Assembly (NCBI GenBank): GCA_963210315.1
Contig: OY723320.1
Span: 1,054,001-1,118,000, forward strand
DNA: 64,000 nucleotides
Source: Rhynchopus euleeides
Taxonomy: Eukaryota > Euglenozoa > Diplonemea > Diplonemida > Diplonemidae
Direction of reading: 5' to 3'
Under the pieces are notes generated by a model. The model searched no databases, was not told the DNA's origin, and saw only the letters and a program-made list of their open reading frames with translations. Shown one piece after another: positions 49,614-58,353 of this stretch (its first letter is position 1; each line of letters begins with the position of its first letter). The position numbers and the translations under genes were made by a program.

Positions 49614-51659
49614 ATGGAGCAGGAGCTCCTCGGATTTGAGTTCCACACGGAGATCTCCCCCGCACTCACCACTGGCGCGGAGGCGTTTGCACGCCACCAC
49701 ACGCAGAACCCATATGCCTCCGTGCCGGAGAGGACCATCCTGCCGCGTCTCACCGATGCCTGCCTCCTCGAGAAACATGGGCTTCTCGACCTCAACCTGC
49801 AGAGCGTTGACGATAGATATGTCAAATCTCTCTCCGAGGTTATCCGGCGGGACGCGATGCGCGAGTCACACCCCGCGCCAGAGTGCAGGCGGACCCCTCT
49901 GATCCGCCACATAGACATGCAGCGCAACTTCGTGACAGCGCAGGGGGCGTCGGAGCTGATTGACGCCCTCCTCACCAAAGGCTGCGTTGTAAACTACCTC
50001 GATTTGTCGTCGAACCCAATCGGAGGCAGGGCAGGCCTGGTCCCCCGGGGCGACGCAGGCACCCACAAGCTCTACGGATACCACATCAGGCAGACCGCAG
50101 AGGCGACTCTCCCCCCAGGCCTGATCGACGCCGCATCCCACATCGTCGCGACGGGGCGCGCAACTGTGGGGGGCTCCGCCCCACAGCCCCCCGCCTCCGC
50201 CCTGGCCGCGCCACACGAGCTTATCTCGGAGGAGGGGAGGACATGTGGGGAGCTCCTCGGTGTGAACCCATACGCACTGAGCCTCGCCGCAGCGCACGTG
50301 GTTCATGGGGTTGGGGAGCTGCCGGCCCTCGGAGGTGCTGCCGGTGGCACGGGTGGTGGGGGTGCCGGCGGGGGCGGGGGTGTGGAGCATAACCACGGCG
50401 ACCACCGCGCAGAGGGGTGTGCGAGCTGCATGGTTTGGCGCAGCTCGCATGTCCTGGGGGAGGCCCTGCAGCACCTCCTCAGCGGGAGCAGCCAGCTGGG
50501 GTCGCTTGGGGTCCTCCGGCTCGCAAACACCAGGCTGACCGACACCGATGCTATCCCTCTCTGCGAATCCCTCGCGGAGAACGGCACACTCCACGAGCTT
50601 GACCTCTCCCACAACGAGCTGGGTTACCCCTCCGCCGCCGCCCTCTCCGACATGCTCCAAGCCAACGGGGATCTCAGGATCCTGAAGGTCGGGTGGAACC
50701 GTTTCACCGCTGCCGGGGCAAGCCATCTCATCGAGAAAGGCCTTGCGGCAAACGGGAGCCTTGAGGAGGTCGACCTGTCCTGGGCTGGGGTGCAAGACCA
50801 TCCTCCAGGGATGCACACCGCGAAGGATGGGGGCGGGAAGCTCCTTGGGAGGCTGATAGGGTCTGCGTTTCTGAAGAAGATCAACGCGAGCCATAACAAC
50901 ATCGGGCCTGATGGGGCTGCGGCGATCGCGCATGCGCTGAAGTCAAACTCGACGCTGGCGCAGCTCTCGCTGGCGCATAACCCGCTTGCGACGCAGGGTG
51001 TGCGGGACATCCTGAAATCGCTGAAGGAGAACTCAACTCTCGAGAGTCTTGACCTGTCCGCGACATCAGCAGGCCCCAGCGTGAAGGACAGCCGCCTCGG
51101 GGAGCCGGCCGAGGAGGAGCTGCGCGAGGTGTTGGCGAAGAGGGACGCGGTGATGAAGCGGACCTCGTCGGGAAGTCTCGCGCAGGAGTGGCAGCCGGGA
51201 GAGTCGTCGCGGCTGAACTGCTCGCTGCACTGCCCGGTGTGTGACGTGGTGGTGCGGTCGACGCATCTGCATGACAGCATAGAAGGTGTGGATCACAAGC
51301 TCGAAGGGCGGCAGCAGACGGACCAGTCGGGGATGGCGACGGGGCTGCGGTGCAAGATCCAGAAGCTCCAGTGCCACACCTGCCAGCAGGACCAGCCTTT
51401 GGCAGCGGCCTGCCTCCGCTGCGGCGCGGTGTTCTGCGACCCCGCCCCCAATGGCATCATCATGACATTTGCCCAGGACACCAGCGCAGCGCACGGGAGG
51501 TATCCATCCCCTCCGGGGCCGGAGCGGGGGTACAGCGCAGATGATCTTCCAAAAACCTTCCATCTTGTCACGCGGCGTGTGACGTCGGCGTCGAAGTCGA
51601 AGGGTGCGAAGGCAGGGGGGAAGAAGGCGTCAGGCAAGGGAAAGGGGAAGAGCAGGTGA
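49614..51659 (+). CDS. Leucine-rich-repeat protein (ribonuclease-inhibitor type) with Cys-rich C-terminus
   Basis: 681 residues from the first in-frame ATG (49614); coding-like sequence reaches back to about 49539, so an upstream exon or spliced leader joining there is likely. RI-type LRRs with the L.L..N.LG..GA..L pattern appear at HIDMQRNFVTAQGASELIDAL, NYLDLSSNPIGG, ELDLSHNELGYPSAAAL, KINASHNNIGPDGAAAIAHAL and SLAHNPLATQGVRDIL, broken by a Gly-rich insertion (about residues 225-280). The C-terminus has CPVCDVVV, CHTCQQDQPLAAACLRCGAVFC, a likely zinc-binding module, then a Lys/Gly-rich tail. Probably a scaffold protein; in flagellates such LRR proteins are often axonemal (inference). Confidence 0.7.
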   Translation: MEQELLGFEFHTEISPALTTGAEAFARHHTQNPYASVPERTILPRLTDACLLEKHGLLDLNLQSVDDRYVKSLSEVIRRDAMRESHPAPECRRTPLIRHIDMQRNFVTAQGASELIDALLTKGCVVNYLDLSSNPIGGRAGLVPRGDAGTHKLYGYHIRQTAEATLPPGLIDAASHIVATGRATVGGSAPQPPASALAAPHELISEEGRTCGELLGVNPYALSLAAAHVVHGVGELPALGGAAGGTGGGGAGGGGGVEHNHGDHRAEGCASCMVWRSSHVLGEALQHLLSGSSQLGSLGVLRLANTRLTDTDAIPLCESLAENGTLHELDLSHNELGYPSAAALSDMLQANGDLRILKVGWNRFTAAGASHLIEKGLAANGSLEEVDLSWAGVQDHPPGMHTAKDGGGKLLGRLIGSAFLKKINASHNNIGPDGAAAIAHALKSNSTLAQLSLAHNPLATQGVRDILKSLKENSTLESLDLSATSAGPSVKDSRLGEPAEEELREVLAKRDAVMKRTSSGSLAQEWQPGESSRLNCSLHCPVCDVVVRSTHLHDSIEGVDHKLEGRQQTDQSGMATGLRCKIQKLQCHTCQQDQPLAAACLRCGAVFCDPAPNGIIMTFAQDTSAAHGRYPSPPGPERGYSADDLPKTFHLVTRRVTSASKSKGAKAGGKKASGKGKGKSR

Positions 51660-51740
51660 AAAGGGGTCTTCAGAGGGGGGTGAGAGAGAGCGAGAGGGGG
51701 GAGAGGGGAGGGGATGCCACTTTGACATCATATGAGACGT

Positions 51741-51768
51741 CCGACCCCATCATGCATGATGGGGTCGG
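51741..51768. repeat. Perfect 28-base palindrome
   Basis: CCGACCCCATCATG followed by its exact reverse complement. Located 82 bases after the LRR stop; could form a hairpin in the 3' untranslated region or bind a dimeric protein. Confidence 0.7.
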
Positions 51769-51821
51769 AGGTTTTGAGCGGGTGTATTAATAACTTTAAG
51801 GGGTCTTCGCTACGGGGTGGT

Positions 51822-51873
51822 CGTCAGTGCATTTTGGTGCATTTCCTGTTGAATTGGCTGAAAACTGACGAAG
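51822..51873 (+). repeat. Dispersed repeat, inverted relative to 31009-31057
   Basis: GCATTTCCTGTTGAATTGGC core followed by TGAAAACTGACGAAG. Same family as the copy after the DUF4116 gene. Confidence 0.6.
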
Positions 51874-52496
51874 GTTTGTCGGTTTTAGTGCAGGAGGGAG
51901 AGAAGGGGGTGCGTGTGTGTGCACCAGCTGCTGCCGACATTTCCATGTTTGGCAGGGCTGGGCCACCTGAGAAGATCAGGTTAGCCTCCGGTTGTGCCAG
52001 GAAGAGGGTGCGTCTCTCCTCTCCGCAGGCCTCTCGCCACCGCCGGGCCACGGCCCGCCGACCCGCGTACTGCAGCACCAGTCAACAAGACTGCCACGCA
52101 GTGGTGAGGGGGGGCGTGCGATTGGGTTCGAAACGAGACGTCATGAAGAGGTTATCGTGGTGCTCTGGTGGTGGCCTGGTCATACTGCAGCACGCTGTCG
52201 ACACGATGGAATCTGACCTGCAGCGAGACGACTCTGCTTGCCAGCACAGAGCACAGGACATGCAAAGACACACGTTGTTTGGCTGCGCGTCCCCCGCACA
52301 CCCCACACCCCAAACACCCCTGACCCTGGCACTGCTGGCACTGTGTTGTTGTCCCTTCCAGCTCGGTGTGTTGTGTTGCCGCTGTGTGATGAGGGCCACC
52401 CTTCCCTTCCCTCCACACACACACACACCACACCTCCAGCAGAGGCACAGCTCCACAGCACTCAGGGAGGGAGGGAAGCAGAAGAGAAGAGAAGAG

Positions 52497-53648
52497 ATGG
52501 AGGTGACGGTGAGGCACGCGGGGTGCGGGCAGAGCTGCGTTGTCGGTGTTGCGGACACCGACACCGTGCTGGATCTGAAGACACGCGCGGTTGGGGAGAT
52601 CTTCGCAGGCCGCCGCATCGACGCAGGCAGAGTGGCTGGCGGGCTGGCGGCACACATCGGCACGGGGACGGCGGAGGAGGACCTGCTTGACGACACCCTG
52701 CACATCGCTGACACGCGCCTCGAGGGTGGGGATGATGTCCAGTTGGTACAGCGTTGGGCTGGCGTGAAGGCGCCTGCTGAGTACACAGCCAGGGACTGGA
52801 TCACGACTGTCGAAGTGTCACCCTGTGGCACGCTGTGCTGCGCCGTCGTCATGGGGACACATCCCCACGGATACATCTTCGACACCACCACTGCTGAGTT
52901 GGTGGCTCAGATCGGGCTGGAGGGCATGCACTATCCCTCCCGTGTCGCCTTCTCCAGGTGTGGCGGGTGGATTGCAGCTGGTTATAAACCCACTGTCGCT
53001 GTGTGGAGCACATCAACCTGGGAGTGCGTGCACACCCTTGAAGGTCACACAGATCGGGTGGACTGTCTCGCGTGGACACACTGCGGCCGTCTCGTGTCAG
53101 GTTCAGAGGACCAGACAGTGCGTGTGTGGGACGTGGAGGAGGGTGTGTGCACCGCTGTGCCGGAGGGTCACACAGGCTGGGTCCTCGGACTTGCTGTGTC
53201 ACACACAAGCATCTTCAGCGGGTCTCAAGACAAGACGATCCGAGTGTGGGACCTGGACACCCTCAGCCACACCCACACCCTGACGGAACAGACAGACATA
53301 GCATGTGACCTTGCCCTCACCACCGACGAGAAGCAGCTGGTGTCCCGTCACAGCGGCACTGTGAAGGTGTGGTGCGCCAACACACTTCAGTGCTTGAGGA
53401 CGGTTCATCTCGAGGAGAGATCCTTTAGTCTGGCGGTGTCACAGGAGGGTGACTTTATTGCGACTGCCGACTGCCACGATAATTTAACTCTGTATCGCCT
53501 CAGCACAGGGCAGCCTCTCGAGATGGTGCACCAAACCAGGTGCCGACATGTTGCCACCAGCCCCTGTGGCAGGTGGCTCTTCCTCGGTCTGAAAACCTTT
53601 TATTGTGTGCAGCCTGTCAGCGCCCTGCTACAACAGGGCACCTCTTGA
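52497..53648 (+). CDS. UBL-WD40 protein, paralogue 7
   Basis: 383 residues with the standard leader and plan. Its blades match paralogue 1 almost throughout (GYKPTVAVWSTSTWECVHTLEGH, LSTGQPLEMV, FYCVQPVS), though 46 kb apart, while immediate neighbours differ. Differences again sit after GH (GHTDRVDCL against GHASWVYSL) and near the UBL-propeller link (MGTHPHGYIFD). One UBL change, HAGCGQ for HAGSGQ. Confidence 0.85.
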   Translation: MEVTVRHAGCGQSCVVGVADTDTVLDLKTRAVGEIFAGRRIDAGRVAGGLAAHIGTGTAEEDLLDDTLHIADTRLEGGDDVQLVQRWAGVKAPAEYTARDWITTVEVSPCGTLCCAVVMGTHPHGYIFDTTTAELVAQIGLEGMHYPSRVAFSRCGGWIAAGYKPTVAVWSTSTWECVHTLEGHTDRVDCLAWTHCGRLVSGSEDQTVRVWDVEEGVCTAVPEGHTGWVLGLAVSHTSIFSGSQDKTIRVWDLDTLSHTHTLTEQTDIACDLALTTDEKQLVSRHSGTVKVWCANTLQCLRTVHLEERSFSLAVSQEGDFIATADCHDNLTLYRLSTGQPLEMVHQTRCRHVATSPCGRWLFLGLKTFYCVQPVSALLQQGTS

Positions 53649-53750
53649 GCAGTGTGATGTGTTTGCCGGCCTGCCGTCTGCTCTCTGCCACTCCTTGCCA
53701 GCACAGAGCACAGGACATGCAAAGACACTTCTGCGCGCGACACCCTTTCG

Positions 53751-54440
53751 ATGCCTCAGGCAGTGAAGCAGCTGAAGTCGAACGATCTGGAGAACGCCGT
53801 CGGCACCTTCACCAAAGCCCTCGAGATCGGGAGGCGGTATAAGATTGCCAACCCGGAGGATAAGACGATGGAGTATGGAAAGCTGCTGTGCATCGCGCAG
53901 GACTTCTTCAAACACGTCCTGGGGGAGGGCGATGGCGGGGGGTCACAGGCCAGCTCCTCCTCGGGCGAGGAGGGGGGCGTCGGAGGGGGGGGAGGACGGG
54001 GTGTCCGAGGGTGCTCCCGCGACGCGCATCACGCGCATCGTGACCATCCGGGATAGGCTCGGGGCGGCAGGGGTGGACGAGGCGTTCCTCAGCGACCCGC
54101 GCATCCACCTGGCAACCACGCCTGTGCCCCGCCTGGAGGACACGCGGGAGCTGAATGCCGCACTGCGGAGAAAGACGAAGGTGATCGAGCAGCTTGCAAG
54201 GAAGTACGCCGGCGGGGGGGGAGCCCCGAAGATGTAAAGCAGCTTATCTACGCCCTCGGGGATCACGCAGAACGTGCAGCCCGTTGTCCTGGCCATCGGG
54301 CTGCTTAAGAAGTTCTTCTCCCCGTCGGCAACAGGGGAAGGTGTGGCGTCGGAACCCGATATCTGCTTCAGCGTGCCGCCTTGTCGACCGTGCGGGCGGA
54401 AGGCACCACACCACACGCCGCACTGCCCGGCTGAGGGTTC
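53751..54440 (+). pseudogene. Broken DUF2009-family gene, central part only
   Basis: Reads ALEIGRRYKIANPED..EYGKLLCIAQD, then FLSDPRIHLATTPV, LNAALRRKTKVIEQLARKY, PEDVKQLIYALGD and VQPVVLAIGLLKKFF, the order I recall for the conserved core of DUF2009 (GRRYKIMNP..YGKLMYLLQD, DPLI..AT, QKE..LA.KY, VGPVE..L.LLK). Frame changes near 53985 (G-run), 54212 (G-run) and 54265, and the large N- and C-terminal parts are missing. The ATG at 53751 follows directly on the WD40-type leader motif (53701-53745). A pseudogene or a frameshift-damaged assembly; function of the family is not known to me. Confidence 0.5.
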
Positions 54441-54881
54441 TGGTTCAACTTGCAAGTGGGTCCCTCTGAGAAGGTCTGCGAACTGGTTGCAGGCTCGGGG
54501 TGAGAGAGCTGTAGGGTGGGGGATGTGGTGCTCGACACCCAAGTGCTGTGGGGGTGGTGTCGAGTGTGGTGAGAGGTGGGGTCTCCGAACATGTCCTGTG
54601 TGCGTTTCCAGACCCCATTCAGCCGCATGCGGTTGTGTGGGTGAGGGTAGTGCAATGGAAGTCGAGTTCGAAAAGTCATGACGTGGTATATCTTCGACTC
54701 ACCCCTCCTATACTGGTGAATCCCTTGGCATGCAGCGTTCTGTCCTTGATTCCGCAAAGAACGCAGGGTGTGTGACCTCGGCTCGTGTCTCTTCGCATTC
54801 TCTTCACATTCCCACCACCGCTTCACCTAAAACAGAGCCACTTGCAGGCGGAGTTATCGTTGAGGGGAAGAGAGGGGAAGG
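54441..54881. other. Interval before WD40 paralogue 8
   Basis: No gene recognised. Ends with a pyrimidine-rich tract and CCACTTGCAG (54838-54847), 34 bases before the ATG, a likely splice acceptor. This leader differs from that of paralogues 1-7. Confidence 0.4.
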
Positions 54882-56021
54882 ATGGAAGTGTCGGTGCGTC
54901 ATGTGGAGAGCGGGCGGAGCTGTGTCGTCGGTGTTGCGGATGGCGGGACCGTGCTCAGCCTGAAGGCGGATGCGGTCAAGGAGATGTTCGCGGGTTCCAT
55001 CAACGCAGACCGGGAGGCTGCAGGGCTGGCGGCACGCATCGAAGGGTGTGACGAGGACCTGGACGATGCAGAGCGCGTTGCCAACACGGGTCTCGAGGTT
55101 GGGGATTGTGTCCAGCTCGTCCGCAGGTGGCCACACGTCAAGGCTCCGGCTGTTTTCTCCTCTGAGGATGTGGGGCGTGGAATGTACATGACACTGTCGA
55201 GGTGTGGCACCCTGTGTTCCGTGTCGTACAGCAAAGGAGACATCACTGTGTTTGACACCACGACTGCTGAGGAAGTGGCGCACCTCACACATGGGGTGAA
55301 GGGCATTCCGTCCACTGCGTTCTCAGTCTGTGGGACGTGGCTGGCAACGTGCTCGGAGGACAGGACCATCTGCGTGTGGCTGACAGCAACGTGGGAACAG
55401 GTGTGGTGTCTGGAGGAGCACGACACGAAGGTGTGGAGTGCAGGGTGGACACACTGTGGACGTCTCGTGTCGGGTGACGAAGATGGGAAGGTGTGTGTGT
55501 GGGACTTGGAGGGCACACCAAGTGCCACAGTGCTGGAGGGGCATAACGATCCTGTTTTTGGGATTGCAGTGTCAACTTCGAGGATCTTCACCGGGTCAAG
55601 GGACGCGACCATCCGTGTGTATGACATCAGCACCCTCACCCACACCGACACCCTCTCTGAGCACACAGGCTCTGTGAACCACATCGCCCTGACGAACGAC
55701 GAGCAGCACCTGATGTCGTGCTCTGTTGACCTGTCACTGAAGGTGTGGTGCACAACCACCCTCACCTGCATCCGTACTGTCGCTCTCTCTGATACCCCGC
55801 ACGCGCTTGCCGTGTCACAGCCAGGTGATGTTGTGGCAGTGTCATGTTGTTGTATGTCCACCAAATTGTACAACCTCAGCACCTTGGAGTGCTTGGGACA
55901 AGTGAAGTCATATTGTCGAGGTGTTGGACTCAGCCCGTGTGGGAGGTGGGTCTTCACATCAAAGAGTCGTTCTGTGAATGTGTGTGCTGTGTGTGACGTT
56001 CCGGGTGAAGGCAGCACTTAG
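54882..56021 (+). CDS. UBL-WD40 protein, paralogue 8 (second subfamily)
   Basis: 379 residues. Same architecture but a distinct subfamily: UBL starts MEVSVRHVE, with GSINADREAAGLAARIEG and LEVGDCVQLVRRWPHVKAP. Blades include TICVWLTATWEQVWCLEEH, KVCVWDLEGTPSATVLEGH and SLKVWCTTTLTC. Ends CDVPGEGST. The next gene is its near-duplicate, with a 1442-base unit length equal to that of paralogues 1-7. Confidence 0.85.
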   Translation: MEVSVRHVESGRSCVVGVADGGTVLSLKADAVKEMFAGSINADREAAGLAARIEGCDEDLDDAERVANTGLEVGDCVQLVRRWPHVKAPAVFSSEDVGRGMYMTLSRCGTLCSVSYSKGDITVFDTTTAEEVAHLTHGVKGIPSTAFSVCGTWLATCSEDRTICVWLTATWEQVWCLEEHDTKVWSAGWTHCGRLVSGDEDGKVCVWDLEGTPSATVLEGHNDPVFGIAVSTSRIFTGSRDATIRVYDISTLTHTDTLSEHTGSVNHIALTNDEQHLMSCSVDLSLKVWCTTTLTCIRTVALSDTPHALAVSQPGDVVAVSCCCMSTKLYNLSTLECLGQVKSYCRGVGLSPCGRWVFTSKSRSVNVCAVCDVPGEGST

Positions 56022-56323
56022 GCAACCTCTTCTGCTTGTGTGCTTGCGGTGCACTGCCTTGCTCGTTGCCTCGCAGCACAGCACCACCTGACCCTGCTGG
56101 TTGGAGGCAGCGTGCACTGCATCTGAGGTGCGACTGCTCAGGATGACACAGTGCTTCCAGACAGCCTCTGCCCCCACCCTCCCAAGCACCTCCAACCACT
56201 CTGCCCCTTGATCCTTCTGTATGCCACATCACGTCCCTGTTGCCCACCAACACAGCACCTTCACCCATGTCAGAAGAGCACGTGTGTCCGTGAGGACCGC
56301 GGGGTTGTCGTTCCAGGGGAAGG

Positions 56324-57460
56324 ATGGAAGTGTCGGTGCGTCATGTGGAGAGCGGGCGGAGCTGTGTCGTCGGTGTTGCGGATGGCGGGACCGTGCTCAG
56401 CCTGAAGGCGGATGCGGTCAAGGAGATGTTCGCGGGTTCCATCAACGCAGACCGGGAGGCTGCAGGGCTGGCGGCACGCATCGAAGGGTGTGACGAGGAC
56501 CTCGGCGATGCAGAGCGCGTTGCCAACACGGGTCTCGAGGTTGGGGATTGTGTCCAGCTCGTCCGCAGGTGGCCACACGTCAACGCTCCTGCTGTCTACA
56601 ACAAGGGGTATGGCACTAGCCACGTCCGCTATGTCACACTGTCGAGGTGTGGCACCCTGTGTTCAGTGGGGTACGGCAAAGGACGCATAACTGTGTTCGA
56701 TACCACGACTGCTGATGAGGTGGCGGACCTCACACATGGGGAGAGTGTCATTCACTACACTGCATTCTCAGTCTGTGGGAGGTGGCTGGCAACGTGCTCA
56801 TTTGACAGCACCATCTGCGTGTGGCTGACAGCAACGTGGGAACAGGTGTGGTGTCTGGAGGAGCACGACACACCGGTGTGGAGTGCAGGGTGGACACACT
56901 GTGGACGTCTCGTGTCGGGTGACGGAGATGGGAAGGTGTGTGTGTGGGACTTGGAGGGCACACCAAGTGCCACAGTGCTGGAGGGGCACAGCTGGGCTGT
57001 TTATGGGATTGCAGTGTCAACTTCGAGGATCTTCACCGGGTCAGGCGGGACCATCTGTGTGTATGACATCAGCACCCTCACCCACACCGACACCCTGTCT
57101 GAGCACACAGACTCTGTGTTCCATGTCGCCCTGACGAACGACGAGCAACACCTGGTGTCGTGCTCCAATGACAAGTCACTGAAGGTGTGGTGCACAACCA
57201 CCCTCACCTGCATTCGTACTGTCGACCTGTCTGATACCCCGTACCAACTTGCCGTGTCACAGGCAGGTGATGTTGTAGCAGTGCGCTTTTATGAACACGC
57301 CCAGTTGTACAATCTTAGCACCTTGGAGTGCTTGGGACAAGTGGAGTCAAAGGGGGAAGGTGTTGCACTCAGCCCGTGTGGGAGGTGGGTCTTCACACCA
57401 ATCAACCCTTCTGTGAATGTGTGTGCTGTGTGTGACGTTCCGGGTGAGGGCAGCACTTAG
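56324..57460 (+). CDS. UBL-WD40 protein, paralogue 9 (second subfamily)
   Basis: 378 residues, almost identical to paralogue 8 in the UBL, the WTHCGRLV blade and the C-terminal tail, and in about 120 bases after the stop. Differences cluster: linker YNKGYGTSHVRYV against FSSEDVGRGMYM, EEHDTPVWS against EEHDTKVWS, GHSWAVYG against GHNDPVFG, EHTDSVFH against EHTGSVNH. Two residues are lost in FTGSGGTICVYD. A CAG acceptor (56312-56318) lies just before the ATG. Confidence 0.85.
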   Translation: MEVSVRHVESGRSCVVGVADGGTVLSLKADAVKEMFAGSINADREAAGLAARIEGCDEDLGDAERVANTGLEVGDCVQLVRRWPHVNAPAVYNKGYGTSHVRYVTLSRCGTLCSVGYGKGRITVFDTTTADEVADLTHGESVIHYTAFSVCGRWLATCSFDSTICVWLTATWEQVWCLEEHDTPVWSAGWTHCGRLVSGDGDGKVCVWDLEGTPSATVLEGHSWAVYGIAVSTSRIFTGSGGTICVYDISTLTHTDTLSEHTDSVFHVALTNDEQHLVSCSNDKSLKVWCTTTLTCIRTVDLSDTPYQLAVSQAGDVVAVRFYEHAQLYNLSTLECLGQVESKGEGVALSPCGRWVFTPINPSVNVCAVCDVPGEGST

Positions 57461-57782
57461 GCAACCTCTTCTGCTTGTGTGCTTGCGGTGCACTGCCTTG
57501 CTCGTTGCCTCGCAGCACAGCACCTCCTGACCCTGCTGGTTGGAGGCAGCGTGCACTGCATCTGAGGTGCGACTGCTCAGGATGCCGGATCATGGTGGGG
57601 TATTTTCGGACATGGGGCCTCTGCCTTCTCCGGTTACTGGCCGTCACCATGTGGGCTCATGTTCGTGTTGAAACTCGGGCACAAGGCCGGACATATGGAC
57701 GAATAGTGATTCTATATGAGGCAAAATGGTGCCGTCCCACGGGTTAACCGTGCCCACTCCGCACCCTGAACTGGCATACCTT

Positions 57783-57902
57783 GTGTCTTCTTTGTCCTTT
57801 TTACCCCCCTGCGTGCCACCGCTCAGGACTTGATCACCCCCAGGTCCAAGGAAGTCGGCTCCACTACACTGAGGAGTTCAACTAGTGGAGAGTACGCGAG
57901 TG
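57783..57902 (+). repeat. Direct repeat copy C1
   Basis: Shares CTGCGTG, CGCTCAGGACTTGATC, AAG and AGTGGAG..AGTACG blocks with 58017-58131 at clearly diverged identity. Nature unknown. Confidence 0.55.
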
Positions 57903-58016
57903 TACACCGCTCTTGGCTGCGCGTCCCCCCCGCACACCCCACACCCCAAACACCCCTGACCCTGGCACTGTGTTGTTGTCCCTTCATTCTTATTTTCGGG
58001 TTGTTGTGAGTCGTTC

Positions 58017-58131
58017 CGTGTCTGCTTTTTCCTTCTACCCCTGCGTGGCTCCGCTCAGGACTTGATCGCCCTGAGTTCCAAAGAAGCTGCTTCACGCTGA
58101 AGAGTTCGGCCAGTGGAGGGAGTACGTGAGT
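58017..58131 (+). repeat. Direct repeat copy C2
   Basis: Partner of 57783-57902; ends GGGAGTACGTGAGT. The two flank the leader relic, suggesting an insertion or duplication event. Confidence 0.55.
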
Positions 58132-58353
58132 ACGAACGAAACTGGGGCCACGTCGGGGGAATCCTCACGAAGTGACGGACGAGAGGGGAGGTGCTTCTGT
58201 CGAGAAAGGTCGCTCGACAGACACCGCCTTAAAACTGGTTCCAACACTCCCCCGCCCGCCCCTTACCCTCCCATTGCTGTCGAAGAAGAGGTGCTTCTCA
58301 GCACCCGCCTCCACCCGACACCCCCCACAGGCAGCGGGTCCGTGGGCGCAACG

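Larger units (their letters stand above)
51660..52240. other. Intergenic region before WD40 paralogue 7
   Basis: No gene seen. Holds a perfect 28-base palindrome (51741-51768), a dispersed repeat (51822-51873) and the start of the leader cassette near 52239. Confidence 0.4.
57461..58353. other. Interval with a WD40 leader relic between two direct repeats
   Basis: Repeat copies 57783-57902 and 58017-58131 flank a piece of WD40 leader (57912-57985: CTTGGCTGCGCGTC through TGTTGTCCCTTC). No gene seen. The end, CACCCCCCACAG (58319-58330), is a probable splice acceptor 24 bases before the BCCIP ATG. Confidence 0.5.
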
